Below are positions 1 to 12,896 of a stretch of DNA of 64,000 nt, piece after piece. Every line of letters begins with the position of its first letter. Position 1 is the stretch's first letter. Location of the stretch: contig JAXBDG010000003.1 of the NCBI GenBank assembly GCA_036320915.1, positions 1,302,001-1,366,000 of the forward strand. Reading direction: 5' to 3'. Origin of the DNA: Linnemannia elongata. Its lineage: Eukaryota; Mortierellomycota; Mortierellomycetes; Mortierellales; Mortierellaceae. The notes beneath the pieces were generated by a model. It was not told the origin of the DNA. It saw nothing but the letters and a program-made list of their open reading frames with translations, and ran no database searches. Made by a program: the position numbers and the translations under genes.

Positions 1-777
1 CAATCTAGAAAATACGTTGGAGTACCTCAAGGTAATTCGCGCTTCAGAAATGATGTATTCATTTGATGATATATGCATAATTTAACTCTCTAGAAGCACA
101 CCACTAACCTTGACTCCTCCTCCCCTTCTCCTTTGATTCTCTATAGAAATCAAACGTAATCGAAATTAACAGCGAGGGCTTTGTTGGCCTTTCCGATGTG
201 GAGCGCGGTATCGGTCGCGAGAACTATGGTACAAAATCTCGTTTACAACTTGAAAATGCCTGCTGCGAAATGGGTCATGTTAGAGCTCATTACTAACCGA
301 TTCCACTTACTCATTCTTTCTTCACTCTAGATTTCTATTGCTTCTTGCTTTGGCCTTTCGTGGAAACATACTGGCTGGCTGCCGTGTCGCTTTACACTCT
401 GATCCCTACCGCCAAGGAGATCACTGAGCAGGCCAACGCTGGCGGAGACCAACTTCATTGGGTTGAGGAGCGTGTGTTCGTGGAGAAGACCCAGATGTTT
501 GGAAAGACCCTCTACTACCAGGGCGATCTCTCATACTTTGAGTCCGTCAACATGGAAACCCTCAAGAACGGCTTCAACCGCCTGTGCGACTATGGTATCC
601 TCATGATCAAGAAGCCCACTGGCCCTAAGGAGAGAACCAAGGTTGCCCTCCACCCAGACTTTATGCCAAGTAGAGGCTCTGACGGACACGTTATTGCCAG
701 TGGCGCGCTTTGGGATATGGTGGAGCACATTGGCACTTTCAGACGTGAAGGCAAGAATCGTCGCGATAACGCCACAG
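1..777 (+). CDS. glycerol-3-phosphate / DHAP acyltransferase-like protein, C-terminal part (5' end outside window)
   Basis: Partial gene entering from the left edge. Exons read 1-31, 147-228 and 331-777, joined in frame by GT-AG introns (gtaatt...ctatag, gtacaa...ctctag). The tail motif LLWPFVETYWLAAVSLY followed by an alpha-helical segment (VFVEKTQMFGKTLYYQGDLS... LCDYGILM) resembles the region that follows the acyltransferase domain in GPAT/DHAPAT (PlsB-type) enzymes, which acylate sn-glycerol-3-phosphate at membranes in phospholipid and triacylglycerol synthesis. The catalytic HX4D block would lie upstream, outside the window, so the enzyme call rests on the C-terminal region only. The last exon stops at a good donor (ACAG|gtaag, phase 1); reading through it gives a stop six codons later. 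The true 3' end is unresolved: it may lie at 2274-2512 or be the read-through stop. Confidence 0.6.
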
Positions 778-1002
778 GTAAGAAAGCCAATTGATTTAAC
801 GCGTCACTGGTCGTCAAATCGACGGCGGCATTGTAAACCAAGGCAACAATATTAACGGTATTATTACCTTCGTCTTCTCTCAATCTCTGCTTAGTCTCGT
901 CCCGGGTCCTCCGATTCGCCGAGGTCGTCGCCAACTCGCCTGCCCCGGTTAAGGTACCCATGCCCAACCCCGCCCCCAAACAGGGCAACGGAGCGCCCAA
1001 AC

Positions 1003-1009
1003 TATAAAG
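1003..1009 (+). promoter_or_regulatory. TATA-like box (TATAAAG)
   Basis: TATAAAG sits in a GC-rich stretch and is followed about 20-40 bases later by a pyrimidine-rich, CA-containing start-like region. If it is real, transcription of a separate small gene begins here and the ORF at 2274-2512 need not belong to the upstream acyltransferase. It may also be a chance match. Confidence 0.2.
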
Positions 1010-2254
1010 AACTGCGGGCGCTCTTTCTCAACACTATCATTCTCATCAAATCTCGCGCTTGCCCGATCGTTTTTTCGTTCACTCCCTTTTCATCCACCCC
1101 TTTTTTCTTTCGTAACTGATCCCAAATATGGTCGATCGAGTACACATGCCCCGATTGACTGTACGCTATTCCTTTTATGCTTCGCTCCGAGCAAGTGAAC
1201 AGCTGGCTTTCTGAGGCATTTTGGCATAATGCCGTTTTATTTTTTGCACTTTTCTTTTGCTGTGTGGAGAAAAAAGGAGAGAGAGAACATTGCAAGGAAA
1301 AGAATCACTTATCGGTGCGTGTCAATGAAAACGAGAGGGAGAACATCAACAATGCTCTGTGCAATGGGCCGGGCGAATTTGGTCCGCCAAGCATAGGCCG
1401 ATGCCACCAGGGCGACCATGCAAGGCGAACAGAGACGGGAAATCAAGGAAATCTGTCAAATACCAAGATCCGCGGAACCAATTGCAGCATCGGGTTGATC
1501 CTTAAAGCCATGGTCCAGGCTTGTCTCTTGCGGTTAATGCTTGATGTTTGTGTATGTGTTGAGAAGGTGAAGCGAGTGAAAAATGTACAACATGGCTTGA
1601 GACTAGTACTCCTATCTTAAACTGAGGGAGTCAGAGAAGGTTTTCTTTTTCGTTTGGGTGTGTCGAGTGGTGCATGGGCATGGATCTCTCTCTCTCTCTC
1701 TCCTCTTTTTTTTTTTTTTTTTCTGTCCGCCACTTATCATTTCCCCAATGGTGATTGGCACTACCGCCTCAGGGTATTCCCACTCACGCTAACCGCATTA
1801 GTTCAATCAGCTTGATTTTCGTTGACTCGTCCACCCATGTTTCCCCCGTTACAAACTCGCTCCGAAATCCAAAGTGGTGAATGGTTTTATTTTTGAGCCA
1901 TGGAAAAGATGGGCGGGTTCTTTGTCTTGATCATGGCCTAGACTCTTTTCTTACATTGAGGCTGCTGCCTCTGACTCCACTGACAAGATGAAAGCCTTGA
2001 GTAGGGTTGTATTTCCACTCACGATCATATAAGACAAAACGCACAACGTGTTGACCAATTTTTTTATTTTTTTTTATTACTTTATGATGCCCGATCCTTG
2101 TTCCTGCGCTTTGCCATTGCCTATGCTATTCTATGCTGCTATTCTATGCTACTTTATTGTTTTTGTTTCTTACGTCAATTCTATTGGTTTTTGGGTGTTG
2201 TTATATTATGTTTCTTTTCCCTTTTTCCTCTTCCTTTTTTTACACCTTATCTAG

Positions 2255-2515
2255 AAGGGCGCATTGTCAAGAGCCAGATCAACAAGTGGGGACAGTACGG
2301 ATGAGGATGGAGGAAGCCATGGATACCACGATAACGAAATGATGCGGACAGAAGGACGCGACAACTTGAACAACAAGCGCAAACAGCGCAAGTATGCCAA
2401 GATCACCTCCACACGACGGGCCGTCCTGACTATGGGTTTGACTCTCATCTCTGTCGTCGCCGTGATGGGGTTAGTGGGATGTCAAGCTTCCCGATTGCTT
2501 CGCAGACGCTAAAAG
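2255..2515 (+). CDS. possible terminal exon or small membrane-anchored protein
   Basis: An open frame ends with a basic stretch (NNKRKQRKYAKITSTRR), then a hydrophobic segment (AVLTMGLTLISVVAVMGLVG) and an RLLRRR end, which looks like a C-terminal tail anchor. It can be joined to the acyltransferase donor at 778 in phase 1 if the acceptor is the AG at 2272-2273, giving an intron of about 1.5 kb, very long for this locus. The AG at 2253-2254 instead gives a short tail ending at the TGA at 2302-2304. It could also be the last exon of an independent gene driven from about 1 kb. Composition looks coding, but no family is recognised. Confidence 0.3.
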
Positions 2516-2658
2516 ACAAGCCTATTCACTCAGCATTAAAACACTAAAGAGAAGAACTCATCTTCGCCTATTTTTCACTTTTCTTCTTTCGTATTGATAC
2601 TTTTGGTTTGTCATTCACTCTGCATATCTGCTTTTTTTCTCTCCTGCATACAATGAAC

Positions 2659-2662
<4 letters not shown>

Positions 2663-2725
<63 letters not shown>
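2663..2725. repeat. (TC)n dinucleotide microsatellite, about 31 units
   Basis: An uninterrupted CT/TC tract, the longest dinucleotide repeat in the window. Open reading frames running through it are repeat artefacts. Confidence 0.95.
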
Positions 2726-2730
<5 letters not shown>

Positions 2731-5312
2731 CCCTATTTTTATGTCTTCGCCCATTTCCCATCCTTCTCTTTCCTGACCAGGATCGTGGTATCCACAAGTC
2801 TCCAGCTGGTAAACGAGCAATGGAATCGACAGCACGTTCCTCAAGAGTGTCCACAGTGAGACAACAACATCGACAGCAGTGACATAAAGCAACAATGACA
2901 ACGCAGCCGCGATACCTTGATCCTTAACAGTGTACAATAAATCTCTCGACTGAACACCAACTTGCCTTGAATCCTCCTTCATTTTGCCAGACGCGTCAGT
3001 TTATTTGGCGACGAGCTTTGCTAGACTAGGAAGCTACAGTAGATCAAAGGGAGGGGGGGACTTTTTGAACACTCGATGGAATGGATGGCATGAATGAGAT
3101 ATAGGTGGAAGGAAAGGAAGCGGGAGGTGCATGAATATTTGGAGCGAACATGTCGCGTCAGTCAGTATGTTTGTTGTTATTTGGCTTGCTTTGCCGTTTT
3201 GTTGCGCTTAGCCAGGGTTAGGACATGGCGAAGAAGTGCATCGGCGAACGTTCATTTGCTGGAGAGCAGTCCAATGAGGATGCAAAGATGGAGAATGAGG
3301 CATACGGACTGGCAGAGTGAAGAAGGGCATCCCGAAGTTTGAAACCTTGGAATATTGTAAACTGACGTGCTGAACAAGTGTAAAGTAAAGTGAACTATCC
3401 CCTTTTTTTCTTATTAACTGTGTGCTGTGTTGTGCTGCAGAGCTTGGCTGCAAAGGCAACAGCAGAGTTGAAAAACAAAACAAAAAAAAAAAAATAGCGC
3501 TTTGTTGACATGATGTCGTGTTTGGTTCTCTTCCTGCGATCGCGTTCAAAACACAAAAAAAAAAAAAAAAAGGAAGCGTGTTTGTGTGTGAGCACACGCA
3601 CAATACACCATATAAACAAATAAGAAAGAGAAATAAAAAAAAAGTACTCCATCTCATCCCCTGCCCTCCCGTCTCACACCGTGTAACTTGATCCGCCATG
3701 ACTCTCGACGTGTTGTTTCCCCCGCGGCTCGTTGATTATGTAAATGCTCGAATTGGCCATATGGACTACAAAAGAAAAAACAAAACTCGATCGATCGGGG
3801 GTAAGAAAGCAAAACGAAGGAAATAAAAAGAAGTAGAAGTGGGAGTCGCGGGGGCGGTGCTTTTGGAGTGAAATTGAAAACAATGGTCAATTATTCAATT
3901 ATCCATAAGACTTTGTTCCTCATTTCTCATTTATCTCTCTTTCAGAGGATCCATCCCGTTTGTTGACTGGCAGGTTATCAAGCAATGGAAATTAGCTTAG
4001 GTGAACACCTGCTCCGACTGAATGAGCAAGGGAGGAGGACGAGGGGAAAGTGGGACATACAGCACTGACTATGTCAGCACCTCTCACTCACTCCTGAGTT
4101 ATTAAGAACCCTGCCTCTTCAATACATTCTCAACTCACTGTGCAAACACAGCCTTCTGTCCTTCCTCCCTAATTTAATGTAATCATCCATCCTTCCTTCA
4201 AAACCCTTCCTCGCCTGTGAGTGTGTTGGCGTGCGTATTGCTACTTGGTTACACACTTCCTTTCGATCAAATACTACTCCAATTGCCATTCCAAGCCTGC
4301 GCCATTCCTTCCTCATTTTGAAGCCCTCTTTCTTTTCAGTTTCCAACTCTACGGTTTTATTAAACCCTTCTTGTCATTGAATGTCCGATTAGCTACCTGG
4401 GTAGCGTGTAGGTAGCCTTTGGTTTCATGATACTGAGCACTCGCCATCCAACTTCCCAGACATTGGCTCATTGGTTCCTTTTCCTCCAAAGGATTTGAAC
4501 GCTAAGAAAGACCATGTCCTGGGCCATGGTGACTAATCCCATGGTTGTGATTGTAAGTACGAAAAAGTATAAATGAGAGAAAGAGTGAGCAGTGGGGATG
4601 GCGAAGCTGTTGGCAATGGGTAGCGCTAGATAGTACTGACTGAGCCATGGGGGAGGGTGAAAGTGGTACAATAGTGCAATTGAGTTGATGGCGGCTGGAC
4701 ACCTTTTGTGTTATACATTTACATCTGTCGCCCAGATGCAGGCAATCGGGCGATAAAAAAAAACTGAGAAACCATCAGGTTGATGGACAGACAGGCAGGG
4801 GTAGAACGATGAGCGATGAGGGGGGGAGGCTCGGCCAGTTTTCTTGTCTATGTGAATCAATTGTCCCTGAAAACGGAACAATAAAAGAAGGAAAAAGAAG
4901 GATCGTTCACCGATCGCGTTTTTTTTTTTTTTTTGCTAGCTTCTTGGATGGAATGTTGTTCGAAAAAGTGTTCATATCTTAAAGAGGAAGAACGACATGA
5001 TCCGACAAATCGGCAAAAATGGGCCTACCTCTGCACATATATTTGATATGAAAAACAACGAGATCGGGACGAACAAATGGAAGGAAAAAAAAGGTGGATC
5101 GAAAGAGGAGGGTGCTCAACGGAATAGGGCGACAGAAACAAGTGATACTGCCTTACCTTTTTGCGTACTGGTTGTTGTTTTTTGTTTGTTGAGTGTTGTT
5201 TTGTTTGCTTTAATGTTGCATGTGCAGGAAAGAACAGGAGGGACCAATGTTGAGTGAGTAACAAAGTTGAGATCGTTGTATTACTGAAACTCAATTCATT
5301 CCGCTTGGCGGA

Positions 5313-5339
5313 TTTTTTTTTTTTTTTTTTTTTTTTTTT
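5313..5339. repeat. poly-T tract, 27 nt
   Basis: Uninterrupted T run in the gene-poor region; a second run of about 18 T follows near 5370. Confidence 0.9.
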
Positions 5340-5709
5340 CCAAAGAGGGAGTTGACGAGGGATCTGCTCCTTTTTTTTTTTTTTGTTGCCTGTGTCTCAT
5401 TATTTGTCCTGCTCGCCCCGCTTTTTCCATCAATTCGAATGGGAATGGTTGGTGAGCGAGTGAATGGGCGGAGGGATGGAAGAAGGAGGATGCGTGGCGG
5501 GATGGAAAAAAAAAAGATTATTTTTCTGTCTATGAGAGCAGGAAGGTGTGCGTGCGCCTGATCCGATTTCGAAATCAAAGCAACAGATACAGTGCGAGTC
5601 CATGCGAAGGAATGGCCTAGAGCTGAGCAAGCAGGTACGATCTGCCAGGGGGAACAGAGAGAAGGAGAAAAGGGGAAGGCGGAGGAATTGGGAAGAGGGA
5701 GGAGGAGAA

Positions 5710-5718
<9 letters not shown>

Positions 5719-5745
<27 letters not shown>

Positions 5746-5746
5746 A
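5719..5746. repeat. (GACA)n tetranucleotide microsatellite
   Basis: About seven GACA units following a diverged unit (GACAAACA). Confidence 0.9.
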
Positions 5747-7272
5747 GGAAAGAGCGAGCAGAGTGTTGACCCAAACAGGGTAGAAGATCAAAAGTTGGAG
5801 AACACCACACCTAAAACAATAGCAACAAGAGCGATACAAACAACAACAATACAAACAGCAATACATAACACAACACTACCTGCAAAATCAACAATAGAGC
5901 ACACATCGTCCATCCATTCATTCATTCATCAATGGTGCACACAGTTCAACTGCACATCAAAGTGGAGACACAATCGAACATGATTGAAAAAAAACAATGA
6001 TAGGCGGAGGGGAACACAAGAAAAAAAAAGAATGGAGACGAGAGGGATAAAACAGCAGTGCGCATGTGGCGATTGAAGGACCAGCAGGGTAAGGGACGGC
6101 AGAGCAGAGGGGCGTACAAGCAAGGATAACAAGGAAGGGCCGTGTTCCTGTGTTTAATGCCATGCGACATATATCATATCTGATGTTCTATGTTGTATGA
6201 ACACGAATAAAAAGAGGCGCACCGCCAGCCGAAAAAAACACTTTTCTTCTTCTCGCTCAACAAAAAACCTGTTCGTAACCTGTTATCCCTTTCTCTCCTC
6301 TTTCTTCACTTTTTCTTTTTCTGCCTTTCTTTTTTGTTTTGTCATCCGCATCTATCTCTTACCTCGTATCACCCCCGATACGATCGTCCTTTATACCTTA
6401 CCTATCGCCTCTTCACTCTCAACAACGACGCTCAGTGCGCACACCCATATACATACCCCATACTCAGCATTCTCAACATACTCAACTCACATACTCAACT
6501 CACATACGCATTACCACTATTAACAACAACATCAGCACCAAACATAGTCAACGCTCTCAGTAACAAAACACCAAAAACACCAAAAGTACTCCCCAAAAAA
6601 CAAACCAGATCCCGTTCTAAAATTCGCCGCACAGATTCGAGCCAAAGTCCGAGTCGATAGATTGTAAGTCATTATAGCCCTTTCGCTGTATAAGGGTGAG
6701 TTTTCGTCAGTACAGGTTTTGAAGTACATTGGAAAAATGAGACGTGTCCAGCACAAAACCAGTAGGCATCGTTTCTGACCCTTTCTTAATAGGGGCACAA
6801 CAAAAAAAACAGCAATAACAAGAATTGACCAGCCACAGTAGTGGATGCTGAAGGAGAAGAGGGGGAGACGAGGAAGAAGAGGAAGAGAATTTGAAAATGG
6901 CGGTGGAGTGTTATTGCGTTTCCTTTTCTTAGATGTCTTTGTGCAACTTGACCTTGGTTGGTTGGTTGTGAGTGGATGTGTTTTTTTCTTCTTTTCTTTC
7001 CCATTAATCGAGGTGTGCACAAGAGTAACAACATCGACATAACGCGTGTCATTGTTTTTTTTTGTGTGTGTTTGATCGGGGTTGCATGTAACAGTGAGGG
7101 GTGAGTGCGTGAGAGTGCGTGTATGAATATATGAGTATATGAATGAATGAGCGAGTGTTATGCGAGAATGTGAGAAAGTGGTGTCTCTCCTCCAATATGT
7201 ATCAATTCTCTTTCAGTGGGGTCCATTTTCATTGCAATTGCCAATCGCCCTCTTCCATCGCCCTTGCTTTCT

Positions 7273-7308
7273 GTTCGTTCGTTCGTTAGTTCGTTCGTTC
7301 GTTCGTTC
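7273..7308. repeat. (TTCG)n tetranucleotide microsatellite
   Basis: About nine TTCG units with one interrupted unit (TTAG), 390 bases upstream of the transcription factor start codon. Confidence 0.85.
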
Positions 7309-7695
7309 CTTCCCTCTAATCCTCTTTTAATCCTATCTCTCTTTCTTTCTTATCCTACTCGTACTAATCCACCTTCGTTCTTTACTCTCTCTTTCACTCC
7401 CTACTCACCGCCACCACTTTTGACTTTTTTTTTTTGTTTTTCTTTTCATCTTTCACAAACACACACAGACATTCCCTTTGCTCATTCAACTCACTCTTAT
7501 TCACACCCACTCCTGCTCTCACCCTTCTGACGATCAAACAAACCCCTTGAATCACACCAACTTGCCCATCCGACAGAATCTCTCCTTCCTTCTTAATAGT
7601 CAACCGCCGTAATAACCTTCTTTCGCCCGCCACAACCACCACCTCCTCCTCTTCGTCCCCTTTACCTCTTAAACCTCTTCTACAGCATCGCATAA

Positions 7696-10600
7696 ATGCA
7701 GAACGCTCAACCAAGCGGCTCGTCGCCAGCAAACAGACAGCAGCAACCCAACTCACACCCTGCTCGACCCCCTCCACCCTCCCTGCCTCAGCCTGCCACT
7801 CAGCTGCAACACCGGCCCGCCGTCACCCACCAGAACCCACAGCAACACCAGCAGCATCAGCATCAGCAGCAAGCCTCGTCTTCGTCGTCTAGCGCCGGGT
7901 CTACTTCCGCCACTGTTGTCGCCGCACCTGCAGCAGCCGAGGCCGCTGCCGCTGCCGCTGCCAAGAAGCGGACGCACTCCGGCGCACCAAAGAGACAGAA
8001 AATAAGAGTCAAGAAGCCAGAAGGAACCGAGAAGAAGGCTCAAGTGAGCTCTTGCGACAGCTGCAAAGAGGGTCATCGAAAGGTGAGTTGTAGCATTTCT
8101 TGTATTTGTCCGTTCTTATTTTTGTTTCTCCATTGGTATTTTCTTTTTGTTTGTTGCTATTGATGGGTGATGTTTGTTGGCGTTAATGGGGTCATTTACC
8201 CCAGAGGGCCCACATTTAATTGTAGCCCCCTAGTTGTTGGTGGTCCTATCTGCTCATCCTCATTGGCGCCTCTTGCAATTATTGACATATGATATGAAAA
8301 CCATGCGCACAAAGCAAAACCAGTAAAGTCAACAGAAAAGAAGCATGGACAAACAAGACGAGAGAGATAGGGAAAGAGGCAAAAGTCACGCGGTTCCCCA
8401 CAAAAAACAACAGCGGCAACAGCAGCAGCGATTGGTGTCAATGGTGAGATCTTGAGGAGATGCGAGGGTGCTCTGGCCCCTGGTCGAGCCTTCGGTCTGT
8501 GGTTGACTAATATGCGTTATTGTGTACGTGAACAAAGAGTGCCCTAGCGAGCATGTGCATGGCTACATGTTAACGTTTGGTGTGGTGTCCTGAATGCTCA
8601 ACCCGACGAACAACACCAACGAACGTCTTCGAACCTTTTTTTTTTTTTTTTTTTTTTATTTTTTGACTTTTGACTTTTGACTTTTTTATACCCAACCAAA
8701 ACAAGCTAACGCAAACACAACCACAACAGCAACGACATCAACAACAGCAACAAAAAGAATATCGATGGGAAGGAGTGGAGATGAAGCACATGCGGGCATT
8801 CCCAGACTGGTTAGCACGGTTCAATTGTGCGACTGGTGTCGCAGAAAGATGGGAAAAGGGTATAGGGCAAGCACAGAGATCTGTCAGCATACATGCATCT
8901 TTAAACCCAATAGTTCGCATCGCATTGTACGGCGTACGGCGTTCTCGGATCCCCCAACAAGGACGAGGCGTCGATTCGACATCCCTTTTCTTTTCTTTCT
9001 TTCTTTTCAATTGCGTTTATACAAGACTTCCGTTCTCGTTGTGTCACGCATATTGCGTGGTTTGCTGTGGTCCTGCCGAGTGTGATCTTCTTCTGTTCAT
9101 CCTGTATCAGGGGAAGAGAGGGCAAGAATTCACTCGTTGCTTGTTTACATTCTCTTACTCCTTGTTGCCCGGTATTGCATTAGTATAAGCATAACCCATA
9201 CTGAGTACTAACGTTACCGCATGTTCAATTGAATAATAGTGCAATGGATTGGAGCCATGTGTCTCCTGCGAGGCGGCGTCAATACCGTGCAAGTACGACT
9301 CGCTCAGCGCGTCCAAGAAGATAGCCCACGACGCCTATGTTAAAATGAAGAAGCAGGAGCAAGCCCAGAGGCTCCAGGTTGGTCATGTTTCACATAGCCT
9401 CATCCGCCGTTATTCCTGCACACCCCCTTTTACTGCAATATGTTACCCAGGAACTAACTAACGTGCCCGCTCCTCGCTTGGACCTCCTTTTTCTTCATTT
9501 TTGTTAAACCAACGAACGAAATCACAATAGAACGCCGACATCATCGTTGCAAGAATGGGCCAGCTCGACATTGCCGGCTCAAACAACAACTTCGGGCCTA
9601 TCCTCTCCCAGGTCATCAACCTTCCTCGATACGAGCCTCCCCCATTTGATTTCCAGAACGACAGCAACCGCATCCAGTCAATCGGCCACGCCGAAAAGAC
9701 CATCATCGACTGCTACTTTAATCACTTCAACTACTACATCCCTGTCCTCAACCGAAAGGCGTTTATGGACCAAGTCTCGGATCACGCCCAGTTGCTTACC
9801 ATGGAGGTACAGAAGCTTTTAACTTGTGTCCTGGCTACCGGTTTCGCATTCCGACATGAGATGGGCGATCAGGACGTGATCGCCAAGATGGAGCCAAACT
9901 TCGGTGTCAGCATGTGCAGAAAGTTCAACTATTTCAACACCCAGGACGTCTTCAACTCCTCAATCACCAACTGTCAGTGCTACCTTATCCTGACAGGGTT
10001 CTATTCATCCGTTGCCAACTATGACGCCGTCCATAACCTCGTTGCCCTCTCGCATTCGGTCGCCGCAGGGCTTGGACTGAACCGCGTCAAGGGCTACTAC
10101 TATCAATACATGGGCACCGCCGAAAATATCGAATTCGCCCGCCGCATCTTTTGGTGCATCGTGATTGTCTGCTCCGGCTACTCTCTCAGCCATCAGGCGC
10201 CCTTTATCACCGCCAACGACTATGACATCCCCTTCCCCTCGAGGCATGTTTCGGACCAGTGTTATGATTTCCGGGGCAACCCACAGGACGACTATGAGGG
10301 CATCAAGGATCTGGAGCATTTCGTTCCTATGTACGAGATCTGTTCCCGAGTCGCCGATATCACCTGCACAGCGACCCGCCAGCGCCCCCATACAAAGGTC
10401 GACGAGGTCCGAGAGGCGATGCATGAGTGGCGTACCAAGACGCTGCCTACGTACCTTCGTGTCACGCCTACCGACATAGACGCAATGAGGAGCCAATCAA
10501 GGTTCTCAAAGTTCTACCACGTCGTCGCCTACATGTTTGAAATCAGTCTGCACCATACATTCCAGCTTCATGAAAGTCATCGTGAGCTGGGAGTCCACGG

Positions 10601-12797
10601 TATCTGGAGCTCGTACTGCTATGACGCCGCCCTCGGAATCAAGAACATTTACAGCACCCGTCCAATGACCCGCATGAACGCCCACGTCATCTTGCCTGTA
10701 GCCGCAGGAGCCTTTGCTAACATTGTCGCCAGCAAGGTCCTTGGCAAGGAAGAGAGCGCTCAACGGTATTGCGACGAGATCAAGCAGATGCTCCACGACA
10801 TTGTTCGCGCATCATCTAGTATGGAGCGTCCTCAACTCCTCGGCTTTGTTGCCCACGGTTACGACGGCGTCACCAAGCTCACGGCGGAGAAGGTAGAGCC
10901 CTTCAAGGTCGATGCCCCAACATCCCCACCAAGAAATGAGCGATCACCAGGGTTCACATCTGAGAGTTCTCCCGGCGTGTCCACTGATGTTACAGGATAC
11001 TCGGAAGGCGAGAGCTCGGGTGAGGAAGAAGAAGAGGATGAGGAGGAACAGCAGCAGAGCGACTATGATGATGGACAGGCGAGCGACCAAGACGACATGG
11101 AGACGCAGGATATGAGGATGACTGATCAATTTGTTCCTTCCAACAATCAACAAGGATTTGCCGTTCAACAACAACAACTTCAGCAGCAAAATCAGCAGCA
11201 GCTGGTGAACGCTCAGCAACAACAGCAACAACCTCAACAGCGCCCACACCCAAGCATGACGACATCTCGGTCCAAGTCCGCCTCTTCACTCCAGGGCAAT
11301 GCTCGATTCCCCCCACAGCAACAGCAACAGCAACACAACCAACAATACCAGCAATCTCAACAGCAGCAGTATCAGCCTCAGTCTCCACACGATGTGAGTG
11401 TGAAGAGTAATCAGTACCCTGCTGTCGATGGCAACTACATGGCCTCTGGCTATAACAACGTCGTCTCTCCATTGGATCAAACTTCTGCTCCTATTGGATC
11501 GACCCCAATGTCAGGAGCATCTGGACATTTGCATCACAATGACGCGTCGTTCGCTGGCCGTCCTCATCTCCCACATCGTGCCTCGAATGCACCCCTCCCC
11601 AACTTTTCGACCGACGGTGGCAAGACCACAGCAGACAGCGGATTCGCCAGCAGCGGCTATGCAGCTAGCGGACCAGATCAGGATACTTACTTTGCACCCC
11701 TCCCCCACGATCACAACTCTCGGCACCGTCATCTGTCTTCGTTCAGCAGCGGACAGCAGCAGTGGAGCGACAATCTGGCTTACCAAACCAACTCGACGAC
11801 TGGTTTCTCGAATGCTGGTGGTATAGAGGATCAGGATGGCAGTGACCCGACCGCGATCTACGATCAGTTTGGAATGTGGAAGCAGGGTCTGAACGATGCA
11901 CAGCGGAGCAAACTCGGAGAGTACGAGGCCCTTTTGATGAATAACAAGTTTACGGAGCAGGAGGTGCAGAGCTTAGAGATTGAGATTCACCAGCAGCTTA
12001 TTTCCCTCGGATCGGGTATTCCTCTCTCCCACAGAGGCGGTCTTGTTGACTATGGCAACCAGGAAATCTACTCCCAGTCTCAGTCTCAATCCCAGTCGCA
12101 GGGTCAATCTCATGCTCAGAACCCACCGGCCAGGATGACACTTCAGGAATCGCAGCTCTTGTCTGGTGGAGGATTCGAGGGCTTTGGGATAGTCCCGGGA
12201 CTCCCTGTCACGATTGGCGACATGACCTTCTCGGCAGAGGATTTCGTTCAGGACGGCCACCCACCGTCGTACCCACCTCTACTCGTGTCCTCGACGGCTT
12301 CGATGACGAGCAAGCCCTTCTCGGAACCCTCTGATTTGGCATCCCCTCTCTCGGCCGGCTCACATCATCAGCACCAGCTGTTGTCCAACTATGCCCAGGT
12401 CGACCACGCTTTCACTACATCGACAAAGCAGCATGCCGTCTTGACGCCGATGAACGCCGCCATGGCATTCGCGGGCGGGAATGACTTTGGCGAACAGGAG
12501 GTGCTAATGTATAGCACTCTTGCTGCTGGTGGGGGCGGTGGCAGTGGAGGACATGACGGGTCCACTGTTCTGGCGGTTGGACCTGGTTATGGATCCATGG
12601 ACCCGACGAGCCAAAACACTATGCTGTTTGGTGGAATCGGAGGAGGACATGGCGGTGCAACTGCTTCTGCTGCGTCTACCTTTGTGAGTGGAGGAGGTGC
12701 AGGTGGTCGTGAGAGTCTTATGGACTACATGAATGACCCGGACATCATGCTCAAGGGTCAAATCTTCTCTCAGGTCACCAGCAACAGTCTGCAGCAT

Positions 12798-12842
<45 letters not shown>

Positions 12843-12896
12843 GCTCATCAAGATAGCAATCGACGCCCAGCCATTTACCATCAACAATCGCGTTAA
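7696..12896 (+). CDS. Zn2Cys6 fungal transcription factor with fungal-specific regulatory domain and polyQ tail
   Basis: Exons 7696-8082, 9240-9377 and 9531-12896 give about 1,296 residues. Residues about 117-145, spanning the first splice junction, form a perfect binuclear zinc cluster C-X2-C-X6-C-X5-C-X2-C-X6-C (CDSCKEGHRK then CNGLEPCVSCEAASIPC), preceded by a basic KKRTHSGAPKRQKIRVKK stretch. The middle region starting IIDCYFNHFNYYIPVLNRKAF is a typical fungal-specific transcription factor domain (PF04082 type). N- and C-terminal parts are disordered, rich in Q, S, P and G, with an acidic block (EEEEEDEEE) and a (CAG/CAA)n polyQ near the end, consistent with activation regions. It should be a nuclear DNA-binding regulator; the target pathway cannot be told. 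The start is the first ATG after the CT-rich leader. The 1,157-nt first intron is unusually long. Confidence 0.9.
8083..9239 (+). other. long intron splitting the zinc cluster
   Basis: Donor gtgagttg and acceptor aatag flank a 1,157-nt intron lying between the second and third cysteines of the zinc cluster. It contains an 18-nt poly-T near 8639 and CAACAG-rich DNA but no exon I can support. Most other introns here are 60-300 nt. Confidence 0.6.
12780..12842 (+). repeat. CAG/CAA repeat encoding C-terminal polyglutamine
   Basis: A run of glutamine codons near the 3' end of the transcription factor coding region; a length-variable site by nature. Confidence 0.85.

Larger units (their letters stand above)
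2516..7695. other. 5.2-kb gene-poor, low-complexity region upstream of the Zn2Cys6 factor
   Basis: I see no convincing gene on either strand; open frames here are short or generated by simple repeats. The stretch holds a 63-nt (TC)n, poly-A and poly-T runs (near 3481, 3555, 4921, 5313-5339, 5370), a (GACA)n near 5719-5746, a (TTCG)n near 7273-7308 and strong strand asymmetry (pyrimidine-rich between 7230 and 7690). The last part is probably promoter and 5' leader of the transcription factor gene. Confidence 0.55.

Noticed and set aside
1177..1620. 147-codon ORF after the TATA-like box
   Set aside because: Composition and mixed hydrophobic/charged segments look non-coding and no family is suggested; the ATG is not in a convincing context.
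2608..2982. open frames on both strands through the (TC)n tract
   Set aside because: They are made by the dinucleotide repeat (Leu-Ser or Arg-Glu repeats) and have no conserved sequence.
10990..11472. minus-strand open frame opposite the polyQ region of the transcription factor
   Set aside because: Antisense of CAG/CAA repeats, giving leucine or cysteine runs.
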